A stretch of DNA of 64,000 nt, taken from positions 218,849 through 282,848 of the forward strand of contig NZ_SSOB01000003.1 in the NCBI RefSeq assembly GCF_004801405.1, given 5' to 3'. The position numbers and the translations under genes are program-made. This DNA is from Cohnella fermenti (lineage in GTDB: Bacteria; Bacillota; Bacilli; Paenibacillales; Paenibacillaceae). The notes under the pieces were generated by a model. That model saw only the letters and a program-made list of their open reading frames with translations. It was not told the origin of the DNA and made no database searches. Below, piece by piece: positions 37,115 to 45,514 of the stretch (positions within the stretch are counted from its first letter, which is position 1; the number at the start of each line of letters is the position of its first letter).

Positions 37115-37297
37115 ACTCCTGCGATGTGCGTTACGACGATATATTGTTTTGAACCAATGGCTGTTTCAACGGGAGTTCGAATTGTCCGGCGGCTGACATG
37201 CCCTCGAAAGGGGAAGTCAAAAGCTGGGACTGAGGACACCCACCTGCGAGAGCGGGTTCAGAAACATGCGCGTCGAACGGCAGAGCGGGTTTTTTTC
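37115..37297 (+). ncRNA. ssrS: 6S RNA (ssrS/BsrA-like), putative
   Basis: About 183 bases lie between a good sigma-A promoter and a GC-rich 3' end with a T7 run, with no open frame. The two ends can pair (GCGTTACGACG against CGTCGAACGGC). A terminal hairpin forms around CCCTCGAAAGGGG within a longer imperfect arm (GGCTGAC/GTCAAAAGCT). The 3' strand contains GGACACCCACCT, a small hairpin, then GGGTTCAG, resembling the conserved CACCT...GGGTTCA stretch of 6S RNAs. 6S mimics an open promoter and binds sigma-A RNA polymerase in stationary phase. The call rests on motif memory and hand pairing. Confidence 0.62.
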
Positions 37298-37378
37298 TTA
37301 TAAATTCCTTTAATCCCCGGGACAAGCGTGTTATGATGAATAGAAGCGCATATGGCACCCGGAGGGAGAGAATGTGTA

Positions 37379-37762
37379 TTGCTTAAGCGAGTGCTCATCG
37401 GATTGTTCCGCAGCCAGGAGCATACGGGAGACAAGGCGAAAGATCCAAAGCTAAAGTCCCATTATTACCGTATGTCCAAGGATAAGGCGTGGGAAGAGAT
37501 TGCGTCTATCCTGAAGAAGATGCAGGGCTATAAGATTCTCCATGAGGTTCCGAACATCGGAGAGATTGTCATGGAGAAGCGCACGATGTCCGGACGGACG
37601 ATGGATATCACGATTCAGATCGTAGGGACGGGTCCCGGACGATCGGCCGTCGATATTTACTCGGCTTCCAGAGGATCTCTCGGCGATCTCGGCGCCAACT
37701 ATCGCGTTATCCAGGAGATCTACGGCGTTCTCGACAAGAAGCTGTCCGCTTACAAAGCATAA
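37379..37762 (+). CDS. DUF1499-like small protein
   Basis: This soluble protein of 127 residues ends with VDIYSASRGSLGDLGANYRVIQEIYGVL, resembling the C-terminal signature of DUF1499 (IDVRSxSRxGxSDxGxN). The N-terminal half is basic (KDPKLKSHYYRMSKDKAWEEI). TTG 37379 is used because GGAGGGAGAG lies about ten bases upstream and it gives the start MLKRVLIGLFRS. ATG 37352 lies before that site. Function is unknown. Confidence 0.72.
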   Translation: MLKRVLIGLFRSQEHTGDKAKDPKLKSHYYRMSKDKAWEEIASILKKMQGYKILHEVPNIGEIVMEKRTMSGRTMDITIQIVGTGPGRSAVDIYSASRGSLGDLGANYRVIQEIYGVLDKKLSAYKA

Positions 37763-37801
37763 AGAGCACAATCGAATATACAGGTGCGACCGCACCCCAG
37801 T

Positions 37802-37846
37802 AAAAAAAGCGAGGAAGGCGGATGGCCTTGGCTCGCTTTTTTTTGC
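37802..37846. terminator. bidirectional terminator
   Basis: AAAAAAGCGAG pairs with CTCGCTTTTTT, with an inner AAGGC/GCCTT stem. It lies between the convergent DUF1499-like and tpx genes. Confidence 0.85.
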
Positions 37847-37883
37847 GGCGCTTTCGCGCGTCGGGAGATGGGGCGGAGCAAGG

Positions 37884-38402
37884 TTAGAGCAGGGAACGAA
37901 CGGCGGCAACGGCCGCGTCGTAGTCCGGGTGCTCGGTCATTTCCTTAAGCACTTCTACATAGCTGATCTTATTGTCCGCATCCAGAACGAAGATCGCGCG
38001 CATATCCAGTTGGAACTCTTTAATAAGTACGCCGTAAGACTTACCGAAGGAGTTATCCTTGTAATCGGAGAGAAGCACGACGCGATCGACGCCTGCAGCT
38101 CCGCACCAACGCGCTTGAGCGAACGGGAGATCGGCGCTGACCGTCAGAATGACGACGCCTTCTCCGAGCTTCGACGCTTCTTCGTTAAAGCGGCGGGTCT
38201 GCGCGTCGCAGACGCCGGTGTCGATGGACGGCACGACGCTGATCAGCTTGACCTTGCCGGCGTAATCCTGGAGGGAAGCGGTCTCCAGCAAGTTCTTGTT
38301 AAGTTGGAAGTCCGGCGCTTGCTCGCCGACCTTAAGCTCGGGTCCTACCAAGGTGAGAGGATTGCCTTTGAATGTCGCGACATTCGCGCGTTCTTGACTC
38401 AT
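37884..38402 (-). CDS. tpx: thiol peroxidase (atypical 2-Cys peroxiredoxin)
   Basis: This 172-residue Tpx is a normal length. The peroxidatic Cys is at residue 65 in [19 protein letters not shown] and the resolving Cys at residue 100 in [11 protein letters not shown], with the spacing of E. coli Tpx (61/95). It reduces peroxides with electrons from thioredoxin in the cytoplasm. AAGGAGG lies about 12 bases upstream of the ATG. Confidence 0.96.
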   Translation of the reverse strand: MSQERANVATFKGNPLTLVGPELKVGEQAPDFQLNKNLLETASLQDYAGKVKLISVVPSIDTGVCDAQTRRFNEEASKLGEGVVILTVSADLPFAQARWCGAAGVDRVVLLSDYKDNSFGKSYGVLIKEFQLDMRAIFVLDADNKISYVEVLKEMTEHPDYDAAVAAVRSLL

Positions 38403-38521
38403 GGGCGGGAATGACCTCCTTCATCATTATGGCCTTGCCGACCTCCATTATAAACTTTGGCAATAATCGTTGTCCAATAACCGGAAGAGAATAACATCAT
38501 CTGAGGAAAAGGAGGGTCTTC

Positions 38522-39121
38522 ATGATCTTCGTCCGCTACGAGAGCTGGAGGCAGTACTTGCGTCTGTACCCGATCAATTCGCTTATTCTGGCTGCGTGCA
38601 TCGCGATGTTCTTCGTCGAGCTGGCCTCGGGAGGCTTCACGTACGGGAATCTCCTTCGTCTCGGCGCGATCTCCAGCATACCGGGCTATGACGGCATCTG
38701 GCGCTGCGCGGCCGCGCTGTTCCTGCACGGAGGCTGGTCGCATCTTATTTTTAACCTGTTCGCGATCTTCGTCTTCGCCGCCCCCTTGGAGCGAATATTC
38801 GGCCACGTTCGCTATGCCATCTTCTATCTGGTCACCGGCGTATTGGGCAATGCCATCGCCATCTGGGCGGCCAAGGAAGGCATGGTCGGCGTGGGGGCTT
38901 CCACGGCCATCTACGGGCTGTACGGAGCCTATCTCTATATATGCCTGTTCGAGCGCCAGCGGCTCGACAACGGCTCCAGGACGACCGTATACGGCATCCT
39001 GGCGACCGGTCTCATCTATTCGTTTATCGTCCCGAACGTCGGCTACTGGGCTCATCTGGGCGGCCTCGTGATGGGATTCGCGCTGTACGGGCTGTTCGGC
39101 TTGAAGGCGCGCCGCTCGTAA
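38522..39121 (+). CDS. rhomboid family intramembrane serine protease
   Basis: This 199-residue, six-segment membrane protein has the rhomboid HGGWSHLIFN motif (His 74, Asn 78), the catalytic Ser at 127 in GVGASTAIYG, and the catalytic His at 178 in YWAHLGG. The usual GASG reads GAST here, a change worth noting, although Ser and His are both kept. It would cleave membrane-spanning substrates within the bilayer; its substrate is unknown. AAAAGGAGGG precedes ATG 38522. LysR follows 52 bases later. Confidence 0.87.
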   Translation: MIFVRYESWRQYLRLYPINSLILAACIAMFFVELASGGFTYGNLLRLGAISSIPGYDGIWRCAAALFLHGGWSHLIFNLFAIFVFAAPLERIFGHVRYAIFYLVTGVLGNAIAIWAAKEGMVGVGASTAIYGLYGAYLYICLFERQRLDNGSRTTVYGILATGLIYSFIVPNVGYWAHLGGLVMGFALYGLFGLKARRS

Positions 39122-39173
39122 CGGATCATCAGGGAACGAGTTCTATGGACTACCCGGAAGGAGCAGAAGTCAG

Positions 39174-40076
39174 GTGGAACTGCGACAATTGCAATATTTC
39201 GTTCATGTGGCGCGCATGCAGCACGTCACCAAAGCGGCCGAGGAGCTGCACGTCGCCCAATCGGCGGTCAGCCGCCAGATCCATCGCTTGGAGGAGGAGC
39301 TGGGAGTCAGGCTCTTCATGCAGCGGGGGAGGAACGTTCAACTGACGCCCGTCGGCCAGTTGTTCCTCAGACGCGCGGAGGAGATTCTGCACGACCTCGA
39401 TCGCGCCGTGAACGAGATCCACGAGTTCCTCGATCCGGAGGTCGGGGAGATCCGGCTCGGCTTCCCGCACAGCTTGGGCACGCATCTGATTCCGAAGGTG
39501 ATCGCCTCCTTCCGTCGGAAGCATCCGAACGTGAAGTTCCGCTTCCGCCAGGGGATGTACCCGTCCTTGATCCGGGACGTCATCGAGGCGGAGGTGGACC
39601 TGGCGTTTATCTCGCCGATGCCGGACAAGAACGACCGCGTGGAGGGCGAGGTGATTCTCACAGAGAGCCTGTGCGCGATTCTGCCGAAGGAGCACCCTCT
39701 TGCCGGCGAAGAGTACATCGACTTGGGCCAACTGAAGGACGACACCTTCGTTCTGTTCAGCCAAGGCTACTCGTTGCGCCCGATCGTCTGGGAAGCGTGC
39801 CGGACGGCCGGCTTCCTGCCGAAGATCGGCTTCGAGGGCGAGGAGACCGATACGATCCGCGGCTTCGTCGCCGCCGGCATGGGAGTGAGCATTCTCCCGG
39901 AGATGGCGCTGAGCCTGCAGAGCTCGTTCATGCCCGCCGTCGTGAAGATTCGCGAGCCGAACGTGACGAGAACGATTGCGCTAATTCGTCGTTCTGGGGA
40001 GAAGCCGTCGACCGTTGTGAAGCTGTTCCACGACTACCTGCTGAACTACTTCCGCAACGAATATCAGCCGAATTGA
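39174..40076 (+). CDS. LysR family transcriptional regulator
   Basis: The 300 residues comprise an N-terminal winged HTH (residues 1-60, MELRQLQYFVHVARMQHVTKAAEELHVAQSAVSRQIHRLEEELG) and a periplasmic-binding-like effector domain from about 90 (GEIRLGFPHSLGTHLIPKVIASF). It resembles the GltC/CitR/AlsR branch, but no effector can be assigned. GTG 39174 lies 11 bases after GGAAGGAG. The neighbouring target is not obvious, as no divergent gene is present. Confidence 0.92.
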   Translation: MELRQLQYFVHVARMQHVTKAAEELHVAQSAVSRQIHRLEEELGVRLFMQRGRNVQLTPVGQLFLRRAEEILHDLDRAVNEIHEFLDPEVGEIRLGFPHSLGTHLIPKVIASFRRKHPNVKFRFRQGMYPSLIRDVIEAEVDLAFISPMPDKNDRVEGEVILTESLCAILPKEHPLAGEEYIDLGQLKDDTFVLFSQGYSLRPIVWEACRTAGFLPKIGFEGEETDTIRGFVAAGMGVSILPEMALSLQSSFMPAVVKIREPNVTRTIALIRRSGEKPSTVVKLFHDYLLNYFRNEYQPN

Positions 40077-40097
40077 ACAAGATGAAGAGCCTCGACG

Positions 40098-40142
40098 AAG
40101 AGCCTCGATCCGATATCCGCAGATATCGATCGGGGCTCTTTT
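40098..40142 (+). terminator. intrinsic terminator of the LysR gene
   Basis: GAGCCTCGATCCGATATC pairs with GATATCGATCGGGGCTC, followed by TTTT. Confidence 0.8.
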
Positions 40143-40189
40143 GGCTCGAGTGCCGGGGAGTCAGGCTCGAATAGCCGGCGGTTGTACCG

Positions 40190-40374
40190 GATTTATGTGA
40201 AAAATCACATTCGTGCGGTGCGATAACGGGTCAGTTGGACGATTTTATGCGAAAAACCACATTCGTGGCGGCATTCTGCTCCCGAATTGCGGGATATATG
40301 CGAAAAATCATATAAAACGCTTCGATTCCTGCGGAACCGGGCCGACGAATGTGAAAAACCACATAAAATCGCGC
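40190..40374 (+). repeat. dispersed palindromic-box element, copy E
   Basis: Box 1 near 40194 is ATGTGAAAAATCACAT followed by TCG. Box 2 near 40247 is ATGCGAAAAACCACAT followed by TCG. Box 3 near 40298 is ATGCGAAAAATCATAT. Box 4 near 40349 is ATGTGAAAAACCACAT followed by AAAATCGC. This copy shows the terminal inverted repeats most clearly: ATTTATGTG...TCACATTCG against CGAATGTG...CACATAAAAT. Confidence 0.92.
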
Positions 40375-40392
40375 GCGGGAGGCTGGAGGCGG

Positions 40393-40525
40393 GGGCGGAT
40401 CGGTATGGGAAGGGGGTCGCCGTGGGAAGGCCAGGATCGCCATGTGAAAGGGGATATCGCGTATAGGAAGGCGGATCGGTACGGGAAGAGGGATCGCGTA
40501 CGGGAAGGGGACGAAGTCGAGCTGC
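40393..40525. repeat. degenerate 18-22 bp minisatellite, GGATCG...GGGAAG units
   Basis: Six or so imperfect units contain GGATCGCGTACGGGAAG-like sequence (GGATCGGTATGGGAAG, GGATCGGTACGGGAAG, GGATCGCGTACGGGAAG). The array starts about 20 bases after copy E ends. Confidence 0.75.
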
Positions 40526-40532
40526 GGGAACA

Positions 40533-40566
40533 CAAAAAAACCGTCAGGGGATAATTCCCTGACGGT
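40533..40566 (-). terminator. intrinsic terminator of the YugP-like gene
   Basis: Read on the minus strand, ACCGTCAGGG...CCCTGACGGT is followed by T7. A very similar stem occurs at 61583-61613. Confidence 0.85.
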
Positions 40567-40576
40567 TCTTGCTTGC

Positions 40577-41260
40577 TCAATCGTCGCGGTTGCTCGTGAA
40601 GATCATGATGTACTTGATCAGCTCGAGCAGCGAGATCAGCGCGGCGGCTACGTATGTCAGAGCTGCGGCATTAAGCACCTTGGCGACTCCGCGCTCCTCG
40701 TCGCTGCGGATGAAGCCTTCGGCGACCATGAGACGGCGCGCGCGGTTGCTGGCGTTGAACTCGACCGGCAGCGTGACGAGCTGGAAGGCGACTGCGGCCG
40801 AGAAGAAGATGATGCCCAGGCCGACCAGGTTCATCGCCTGGAACAGGAAGCCCGCGATCAGAAGGAACGGCGCGATGCCGGATGCGAAGCGGACGACCGG
40901 GAACATCTTGTGGCGCAGGACGAGCATCGGGTAGTGCTCCTTGTGCTGTATCACGTGGCCGATCTCATGGCAGGCGACGGAGACGGCGCTGATCGAGCTC
41001 TCGTAGTAGACCGGCTCGGACAATCTAACGACGCGGTTCACCGGGTCGTAATGGTCGGACAGCTTGCCGGGGATCGGCTCGATCGGGACATCGTGCAGGC
41101 CGTTGCGGTCAAGCAAGCGCCGCGCCGCTTCGTAGCCGGTCATTCCGGTGGAGGTGCTGACCTCCGACCACTTGTTGAACGTGCCGCTGACCCTGAATTG
41201 CGCCCATAAGGAGAGCAGGAACGCGATGATGATCAGAAAGTCCATCGGGTGAAAAAACAT
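40577..41260 (-). CDS. YugP-like neutral zinc metallopeptidase, membrane-bound
   Basis: This 227-residue protein has an N-terminal membrane segment (MDFLIIIAFLLSLWAQF), a cytoplasmic or extracytoplasmic domain with the zincin motif HEIGH at residues 98-102, and further membrane segments around 122-165 and 205-222. It matches the Zn_peptidase_2/YugP family. Substrate is unknown. GGAGGAATCGATT precedes the start. The MerR gene lies 38 bases upstream on the same strand, so the two probably form an operon. Confidence 0.88.
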   Translation of the reverse strand: MFFHPMDFLIIIAFLLSLWAQFRVSGTFNKWSEVSTSTGMTGYEAARRLLDRNGLHDVPIEPIPGKLSDHYDPVNRVVRLSEPVYYESSISAVSVACHEIGHVIQHKEHYPMLVLRHKMFPVVRFASGIAPFLLIAGFLFQAMNLVGLGIIFFSAAVAFQLVTLPVEFNASNRARRLMVAEGFIRSDEERGVAKVLNAAALTYVAAALISLLELIKYIMIFTSNRDD

Positions 41261-41298
41261 AATCGATTCCTCCGTATTCGTTATGGATGCTTCGCCGG

Positions 41299-41757
41299 TT
41301 ACATCAGGTTGCTCTTGCCGAGCAGCAGCAGCAGCGCTTCGACGCAGGCGGCCGTCTGCGGGGTGATGGCGTGGAACAGCTTCTTCGCCTGGCTTGGCTT
41401 CAAGGTGTCGATCACGGGCTCGAGCTCCTTGACTTGTCTCTCGATCTGCGTCAGGTGAGTCTGAAGTTCCGCGAGCTGCTTGGTGACTTGCTCGGACGGG
41501 GAGACCCGATGAAGCGTTGCGAAGTTCTCCTTAATCTCATCAAGCGTGAATTTCTGCGCCTTTAACATCTCAATACGGCGAATTCGTTCCAAGGTTTCAT
41601 CATCATACAAACGATAGTTGCCGGATGAACGCTGGGCGGGAGCAAGCAAGCCCATCCCGGTGTAATAGTCGATCGTGCGGGGGCTGATGCCGGTCAGGCG
41701 GGACAGCTCTCCGATTCGATAAAGGCGGCGCTTCGGTTCCGAAGATTCTTGACGCAC
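41299..41757 (-). CDS. MerR family transcriptional regulator
   Basis: About 152 residues. An N-terminal MerR helix-turn-helix (LYRIGELSRLTGISPRTIDYYTGMGLL, then NYRLYDDETLERI) is followed by a coiled-coil helix (FATLHRVSPSEQVTKQLAELQTHLTQIERQVKELE) and a short C-terminal region without a Cys-rich metal loop. A signal is not predictable. GTG 41757 is nine bases from AGAAGGTG; GTG 41766 overlaps that site. It precedes the YugP-like peptidase gene, which may be its target. Confidence 0.88.
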   Translation of the reverse strand: MRQESSEPKRRLYRIGELSRLTGISPRTIDYYTGMGLLAPAQRSSGNYRLYDDETLERIRRIEMLKAQKFTLDEIKENFATLHRVSPSEQVTKQLAELQTHLTQIERQVKELEPVIDTLKPSQAKKLFHAITPQTAACVEALLLLLGKSNLM

Positions 41758-42169
41758 GACTTCCACCTTCTTTCTTATTGGACATTTCCGCTGCCGGGAA
41801 GCAGCAATAACAAGCTTCTTTCCTTATAAACGATCTATACCCCTTAATATACCCATCTCCAACCATACAGTCAAACGTGATGCTTTGCGGCGGTTGCCGG
41901 AGCGGCTTGGGCTTCTTATAAATGGAAGGCCTCTCGAGCTTGCGAATGGAACGGGAAGCATTGTCGGCGCGAAGAATGCCTGAAACCTGACATGACCCGG
42001 TGTTTATGAATATTCCCCAAAAAAGTTATCGTAGTCCTTGATCGGTAACTTGACAAGATTATTGGGCAAAAAGGCCTGGAAATGATGCGAATTCTTAACA
42101 TTCCGATGATTTTACGATTTCAATGTTAGATTTTTGGTCCAAAACTCCTCGTTTTTTCTTTTTTTTGTA

Positions 42170-42198
42170 TTGTCAAATCGTGAACTTCTTACTATAAT
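42170..42198 (+). promoter_or_regulatory. sigma-A promoter of amt
   Basis: TTGTCA (42170-42175), 17-base spacer, TATAAT (42193-42198). The 41767-42169 stretch upstream is AT-rich, with an inverted repeat TAACATT/AATGTTA at 42096-42102 and 42122-42128. Confidence 0.75.
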
Positions 42199-42219
42199 GA
42201 CACTAAGCCTTTCTTAAAA

Positions 42220-42236
42220 TGTTATGAAACATTACA
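42220..42236 (+). promoter_or_regulatory. TnrA/GlnR box in the amt leader
   Basis: TGTTATGAAACATTACA matches TGTNA-N7-TNACA exactly. It lies about 15-31 bases downstream of the predicted transcription start and just before the ribosome binding site, a position that fits repression (roadblock) better than activation. Confidence 0.7.
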
Positions 42237-42254
42237 CGTAGGGAGTGGTCGGAA

Positions 42255-43631
42255 GTGGTCAAAAAGAGTTTGGTGGCGCTCGGCGCAATGCTCGTGCTTT
42301 TCCCGACAATGGCGTTCGCGGCGGAAGGTGACGGACCTTCGGCAGCAACGCTGGACATGGGACTTAATGCCCTCTGGATCCTGGTCGCGGCAATCCTCGT
42401 TCTCTTGATGCAAGGCGGATTTATTCTTCTTGAGACAGGTTCTACCCGAATGAAGAATGCCGGTCACGTAGCGGGCAAGACGATCTTCACTGTTGGCCTT
42501 GTCTCTCTGGTATACTGGGCGGTAGGATACGGCTTCGCGTTCGGCGGGGACGCCGGCGAGAGCCTCAACAAGTTCATCGGCATCGGCAACTTCTTCTTCG
42601 ATCCGACGATCGTAGCGCAAGATGGAGAGAGCTTCCCGTCGACGATCTTCTTCGTCTTCCAGCTCGCGTTCGCGGCGGTATCCCTGTCGATCGCCTGGGG
42701 CGGCTTCGCGGAACGCGCCAAGCTGTCGGTTTACCTGATCTTCACCCTCGTGTTCGGTTCGGTGATCTATCCGATCATCGCTCACTGGATCTGGGGCGGC
42801 GGCTTCCTCGCCGAAGACGGCGCGCAAGACTATGCTGGCTCCACGGTCGTTCACTTGACGGGCGCTATGGCAGCCTTGGCGGCGACGATCCTGCTTAAGC
42901 CGCGGATCGGCAAGTACAACAAGGACGGCTCCGCGAACGAGATTCTCGGCCATAACCAAGTGTTCACGTCCCTGGCGGTTCTCCTGCTGTGGGTAGGCTG
43001 GTTCGGCTTCAACGCCGGATCCGCGGTTGCGGTCGGCGACGGGTTCTTCGGTTATGTAGCGTTCACGACCCAATTGGGCGCTGCAGGCGGCGCGGTAGCC
43101 GCTCTGCTGATCTCCTGGCTGGTCAAGGGCAAGGCCGATATCGGCGTTACGCTGAACGGCGCGCTCGCCGGTCTGGTTGCCATCACCGCTTCTTGCGCCT
43201 TCGTTGAACCTTGGGCGGCGGTTGTTATCGGTCTGATCGCAGGCGTGCTCGTCTTCTTCAGCCAAATGTTCTTCGAGAAGATCAAAGCCGACGATCCGAT
43301 CGCGGCGATGTCCGTGCACGGCGCAGCAGGGATCTGGGGTACGGCGGCTAACGGCCTGTTCGCGACTCCGGCGCTTGTCGCTCAAGTCGGCGTCGGCAAG
43401 GAAGGTCTGTTCTACGGCGGCGGCGGACACCAATTGTGGGTTCAAGTCGAATCCTTCGTCATCTGCGGCGCATTCGCCTTCGTCGCTTCCTTCATCGTCC
43501 TGTGGGTCATCAAGCAAATCATCGGCCTGCGCGTCACGGAAGAGCAAGAGATCATCGGTCTCGACCTTAGCGAGCACGGCAACTACGGTTACCCTGAAGC
43601 GCTCAAGAAGTCCGGAACGCTTAACGTATAA
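42255..43631 (+). CDS. amt: ammonium transporter
   Basis: This 458-residue Amt has a cleavable-looking N-terminal segment (VALGAMLVLFPTMAFA, then AEGDGPSAATLDMG) and eleven core membrane helices. Conserved Amt stretches are FILLETGSTRMKNAGHVAGKTI, GCGG-like HWIWGGGFLAEDGAQDYAGSTVVHLTGA, FGFNAGSA and VHGAAGIWGTAANGLF, the last holding one of the twin pore histidines. It imports ammonium when nitrogen is scarce. GTG 42255 follows GGGAGTGG. The expected glnK partner is absent; instead a DUF294 nucleotidyltransferase gene follows. Confidence 0.95.
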   Translation: MVKKSLVALGAMLVLFPTMAFAAEGDGPSAATLDMGLNALWILVAAILVLLMQGGFILLETGSTRMKNAGHVAGKTIFTVGLVSLVYWAVGYGFAFGGDAGESLNKFIGIGNFFFDPTIVAQDGESFPSTIFFVFQLAFAAVSLSIAWGGFAERAKLSVYLIFTLVFGSVIYPIIAHWIWGGGFLAEDGAQDYAGSTVVHLTGAMAALAATILLKPRIGKYNKDGSANEILGHNQVFTSLAVLLLWVGWFGFNAGSAVAVGDGFFGYVAFTTQLGAAGGAVAALLISWLVKGKADIGVTLNGALAGLVAITASCAFVEPWAAVVIGLIAGVLVFFSQMFFEKIKADDPIAAMSVHGAAGIWGTAANGLFATPALVAQVGVGKEGLFYGGGGHQLWVQVESFVICGAFAFVASFIVLWVIKQIIGLRVTEEQEIIGLDLSEHGNYGYPEALKKSGTLNV

Positions 43632-43691
43632 GTTCCATTACACAAGTCGGTCGTTGCTTCTATGGCGTCCGTTCAGGAGGGAAGAAGCCGC

Positions 43692-44771
43692 ATGTCCAGT
43701 CTCCAACGGGAGAAGCGGCTGCTTGACATCACCGGCGCCGGGAGTCCGGATAGCCTGCGAAGGATAAGGGAAGAGGAGCAGAATCGCCTGGGGGCGATTC
43801 TCTCCTCTTCTCCGGTGATAGAACTGGTCGACGATCTGAACGAGCTGCACGATTCCTTGATCGGGCGAGCGCTGCAGCTCGCCGAGATCGAGATGGCACG
43901 GTTGGGGCAGGGAGCTCCTCCCGTGCCATATGCTTATTTGCTCTTCGGCAGCGGAGGCCGCCGCGAGCAGACGTTCAGCAGCGACCAGGACAGCGGCCTG
44001 ATTTATGACGATCCGCAGGACGAGGCGGAGGCTTTGACGTTAGAGAATTACTTCCGGACACTGGCGCAGTTGACGGTCGACTGTCTGATCGAGATCGGTT
44101 ATCCTCCCTGCGAAGGGAACGTGATCGCTTCCAATCCCGAGTGGTGCTTGTCGATCTCGTCGTGGGAGAGGAAGCTGGATGCGTGGTTCGAAGAGCCGAG
44201 CTGGGAGAACGTTCGATACTTGCTTATCGTGGCGGACGGGCGCTTGATCGGCGGCGATCGGGAACTGAGCGAGCGATGGTACGGACGGTTCCATCGGGAC
44301 TTCCTGGGAACCCCGGTCATCGCCAGGCGGATGATGGAGAACACGCTGCGGCACAAGGTGCTTGTGGGCGTGTTCGGGCAGCTCCTGACCGAGAGATACG
44401 GAGAATTGGCCGGGAGCCTCGATATCAAATACGGCGCTTATATTCCGATGGTTAACGTGTTCCGGCTGTTGGCTGTGCACGCGGGCATTCAGGAGACGAG
44501 CACGGTCGGCCGGATTCGCTCATTGGAGACCGCGGGGATTCTGTCCCCGGATGAAGCGAAGGAGTCCATGGACGCGTTCGGTCTGCTCCTGAAGCTTCGT
44601 CTTATGGCTGTAACCAAGAGCGAGGACGGGCAATGGGTCGGAACGGGAGTGCTGAAGGCAAGCGATCTTAATCGCGAATGGAAGCTTCCCTTGAAGAAGG
44701 CGCTGAAGCTTGGACGCAAGCTGCAGCGTCAAGTGGAGAGGGAGTTGCGATACCGCTTCGGCGGGAGGTGA
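43692..44771 (+). CDS. DUF294 putative nucleotidyltransferase (GlnD-like NTase fold)
   Basis: This 359-residue protein has the NTase motif GSGGRREQTFSSDQD (Gly loop 86-90, metal-binding Asp 98 and 100), resembling the uridylyltransferase domain of GlnD. The DUF294 C-terminal substrate-binding-like domain spans about 210-350. No CBS or cNMP domain is attached, unlike many relatives. The activity is unproven. Its place after amt and before an exonuclease gene suggests a nitrogen-linked signalling role. ATG 43692 follows AGGAGGG by nine bases. Confidence 0.82.
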   Translation: MSSLQREKRLLDITGAGSPDSLRRIREEEQNRLGAILSSSPVIELVDDLNELHDSLIGRALQLAEIEMARLGQGAPPVPYAYLLFGSGGRREQTFSSDQDSGLIYDDPQDEAEALTLENYFRTLAQLTVDCLIEIGYPPCEGNVIASNPEWCLSISSWERKLDAWFEEPSWENVRYLLIVADGRLIGGDRELSERWYGRFHRDFLGTPVIARRMMENTLRHKVLVGVFGQLLTERYGELAGSLDIKYGAYIPMVNVFRLLAVHAGIQETSTVGRIRSLETAGILSPDEAKESMDAFGLLLKLRLMAVTKSEDGQWVGTGVLKASDLNREWKLPLKKALKLGRKLQRQVERELRYRFGGR

Positions 44772-44776
44772 ACAGC

Positions 44777-45514
44777 GTGAAAGAACCGAAGAGCCCGATG
44801 GGGCGAATGTGGCACTTGTACAAGATGGGCGGAATTACCCCTGCGATCGCTTCGATGCTCGGCTCCTCCAATGCCCAGCAGATGGCGTTCATCCGTTCCA
44901 TGTCGCGGGATCAGCGGAAGGAGTCCGCGCTGGATACGTCTCTTAAGGAGATGGAGGCGGTCGTGTTCGATCTGGAGACGACCGGCTTCAATCCCTACAA
45001 CGGCGACGAGATTCTGTCGATCGGCGGCGTTCTGATTCGGGGAGATGAGCTCCAAGAAGCGGAGCCGTTCTACACGTTGGTCAATCCGAGAAGGAAAATT
45101 CCGAAGCATATTACGGAGCTTACCGGCATCACGAACGAGATGGCGGAGGAAGCTCCGGACCTTATGCAGGGGCTGCACGACTTCCTCGACTTCGCGGGGA
45201 AGCGAGTCCTGATCGCCCACGGCAGCGGACACGACAAGCAGTTCCTGAACGCGGCATTGTGGCGGACCTCGAAGATCAATCTGACTCACCGCGTGCTGGA
45301 CACGATGATGGTCGCCAAGTGGCTCGAGCCGAAGCGGAAGAGCTACGGGCTTGACGAGGTGCTGGACACGTACGGTGTCGACGTTACCGTGCGGCACCAT
45401 GCCCTGCACGATTCGATCATGACCGCCAAGCTGTGGTTCCGATTCCTTCCTATTATACAGAGCAAGCAGGTTCAAACCTTGGGCGACCTCTATGCCTATC
45501 TAAGCCGGCATTAG
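44777..45514 (+). CDS. DnaQ-fold 3'-5' exonuclease (DEDDh type)
   Basis: This 245-residue protein has a short helical N-terminal extension (about 55 residues) and then an exonuclease domain. The metal ligands D65 and E67 are in VVFDLETTG, with GITNEMAEEAPDL and IAHGSGHDKQFLN in the middle and H-A-L-H-D-S at the end as the DEDDh His/Asp pair. It resembles PolC/DnaQ proofreading domains but stands alone. GTG 44777 follows GGAGGTGAACAGC. It lies five bases after the DUF294 stop and is translationally linked. Confidence 0.88.
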   Translation: MKEPKSPMGRMWHLYKMGGITPAIASMLGSSNAQQMAFIRSMSRDQRKESALDTSLKEMEAVVFDLETTGFNPYNGDEILSIGGVLIRGDELQEAEPFYTLVNPRRKIPKHITELTGITNEMAEEAPDLMQGLHDFLDFAGKRVLIAHGSGHDKQFLNAALWRTSKINLTHRVLDTMMVAKWLEPKRKSYGLDEVLDTYGVDVTVRHHALHDSIMTAKLWFRFLPIIQSKQVQTLGDLYAYLSRH

